A program made the translations under genes and the position numbers. Below, in pieces: positions 4,897 through 5,184 of a stretch of DNA of 5,184 nucleotides (positions within the stretch are counted from its first letter, which is position 1; the number at the start of each line of letters is the position of its first letter). Source of the stretch: Pseudomonadota bacterium (GTDB taxonomy: Bacteria; Pseudomonadota; Gammaproteobacteria; Burkholderiales; Thiobacillaceae). The stretch spans positions 1-5,184 of the forward strand of contig JAJYXA010000328.1 of NCBI GenBank assembly GCA_021791235.1, in the 5' to 3' direction. The notes under the pieces were generated by a model. The model was given only the letters and a program-made list of their open reading frames with translations. It ran no database searches and was not told the origin of the DNA.

Positions 4897-5184
4897 TCAG
4901 CTGCGCTTGTAGATATCCTCGAACCGGACGATGTCGTCCTCGCCAAGGTACGTGCCCGACTGCACCTCGATCATGTGCAGGTCGATCTTGCCGGGGTTTT
5001 CCAGCCGGTGGGTGGTACCGAGCGGAATATAGGTGGACTGGTTTTCGGTCAGCAACATAACCTCCTCGCCGCAGGTGACGCTCGCCGTCCCGGATACCAC
5101 GATCCAGTGCTCGGCGCGGTGATGATGCATCTGCAGGCTGAGCTTCTCGCCCGGCTTGACCATGATGCGCTTGACCTGGAAGCG
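4897..5184 (-). CDS. manC: Mannose-1-phosphate guanylyltransferase/mannose-6-phosphate isomerase, C-terminal 95 residues (partial)
   Basis: Bifunctional enzymes of this family (ManC, AlgA, XanB, CpsB) convert fructose-6-phosphate to mannose-6-phosphate and mannose-1-phosphate to GDP-mannose, a cytoplasmic precursor for exopolysaccharide and LPS sugars. Only the C-terminal cupin, the type II phosphomannose isomerase domain, is in the window. It shows [17 protein letters not shown], the metal-site motif [10 protein letters not shown] followed by VVSGTA, then THRLENPG, and the closing [18 protein letters not shown]. The frame is open to the window edge, and the internal Met at 5163 is not a start because family homology continues upstream of it. 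The N-terminal nucleotidyltransferase domain lies outside. The stop at 4897 is followed by a palindrome. The gene is probably the end of a polysaccharide cluster next to the flagellar locus. The symbol among synonyms is a choice. Confidence 0.93.
   Translation of the reverse strand, partial: RFQVKRIMVKPGEKLSLQMHHHRAEHWIVVSGTASVTCGEEVMLLTENQSTYIPLGTTHRLENPGKIDLHMIEVQSGTYLGEDDIVRFEDIYKRS

Noticed and set aside
4637..4946. Short minus-strand frames of 67 and 96 residues before flhD
   Set aside because: One begins with GTG without a ribosome site, the other overlaps the manC end; neither product has recognisable features.

Overview
The window looks like part of the main flagellar locus of a moderately GC-rich betaproteobacterium, most likely Burkholderiales and plausibly Oxalobacteraceae. 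This rests on FlhDC-type master regulation, the protein sequences and the gene order; the genus cannot be fixed from this sequence alone. All recognised genes lie on the minus strand, so transcription runs from high to low coordinates. Long open frames on the plus strand are antisense shadows of these genes.

Layout in transcription order: (1) 5184-4897, the last 95 codons of a bifunctional mannose-1-phosphate guanylyltransferase/mannose-6-phosphate isomerase (manC/algA type), an exopolysaccharide or LPS sugar-nucleotide gene that enters from outside the window. (2) 4896-4474, a 423-bp non-coding region with a 9-bp-arm palindrome just after manC, several GC-rich inverted repeats, a TGTAGG-N7-CCTACA operator-like palindrome and a sigma-28-like promoter element before flhD. 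(3) 4473-3502, flhD and flhC, the class 1 flagellar master activator. (4) 3478-2720, a membrane-anchored SAM-dependent methyltransferase that resembles the FAM173 lysine methyltransferase family. (5) 2567-725, motA (GTG start) and motB, the proton-driven stator. A sigma-28-like promoter and a strong leader hairpin precede motA. (6) 724-571, a 154-bp spacer carrying a symmetric FlhDC-box-like site and a promoter candidate. (7) 570-1, the first 190 codons of flhB, the export-gate protein, which leaves the window at its left edge.

The cis-elements suggest a compact flagellar hierarchy. FlhD4C2 made upstream could activate flhB through the box after motB. Sigma-28 made later could drive motA-motB from its own promoter inside the cluster, and possibly feed back on flhDC. 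The least explained gene is the methyltransferase between flhC and motA. The promoter and operator calls are pattern matches made by eye and are less certain than the genes.
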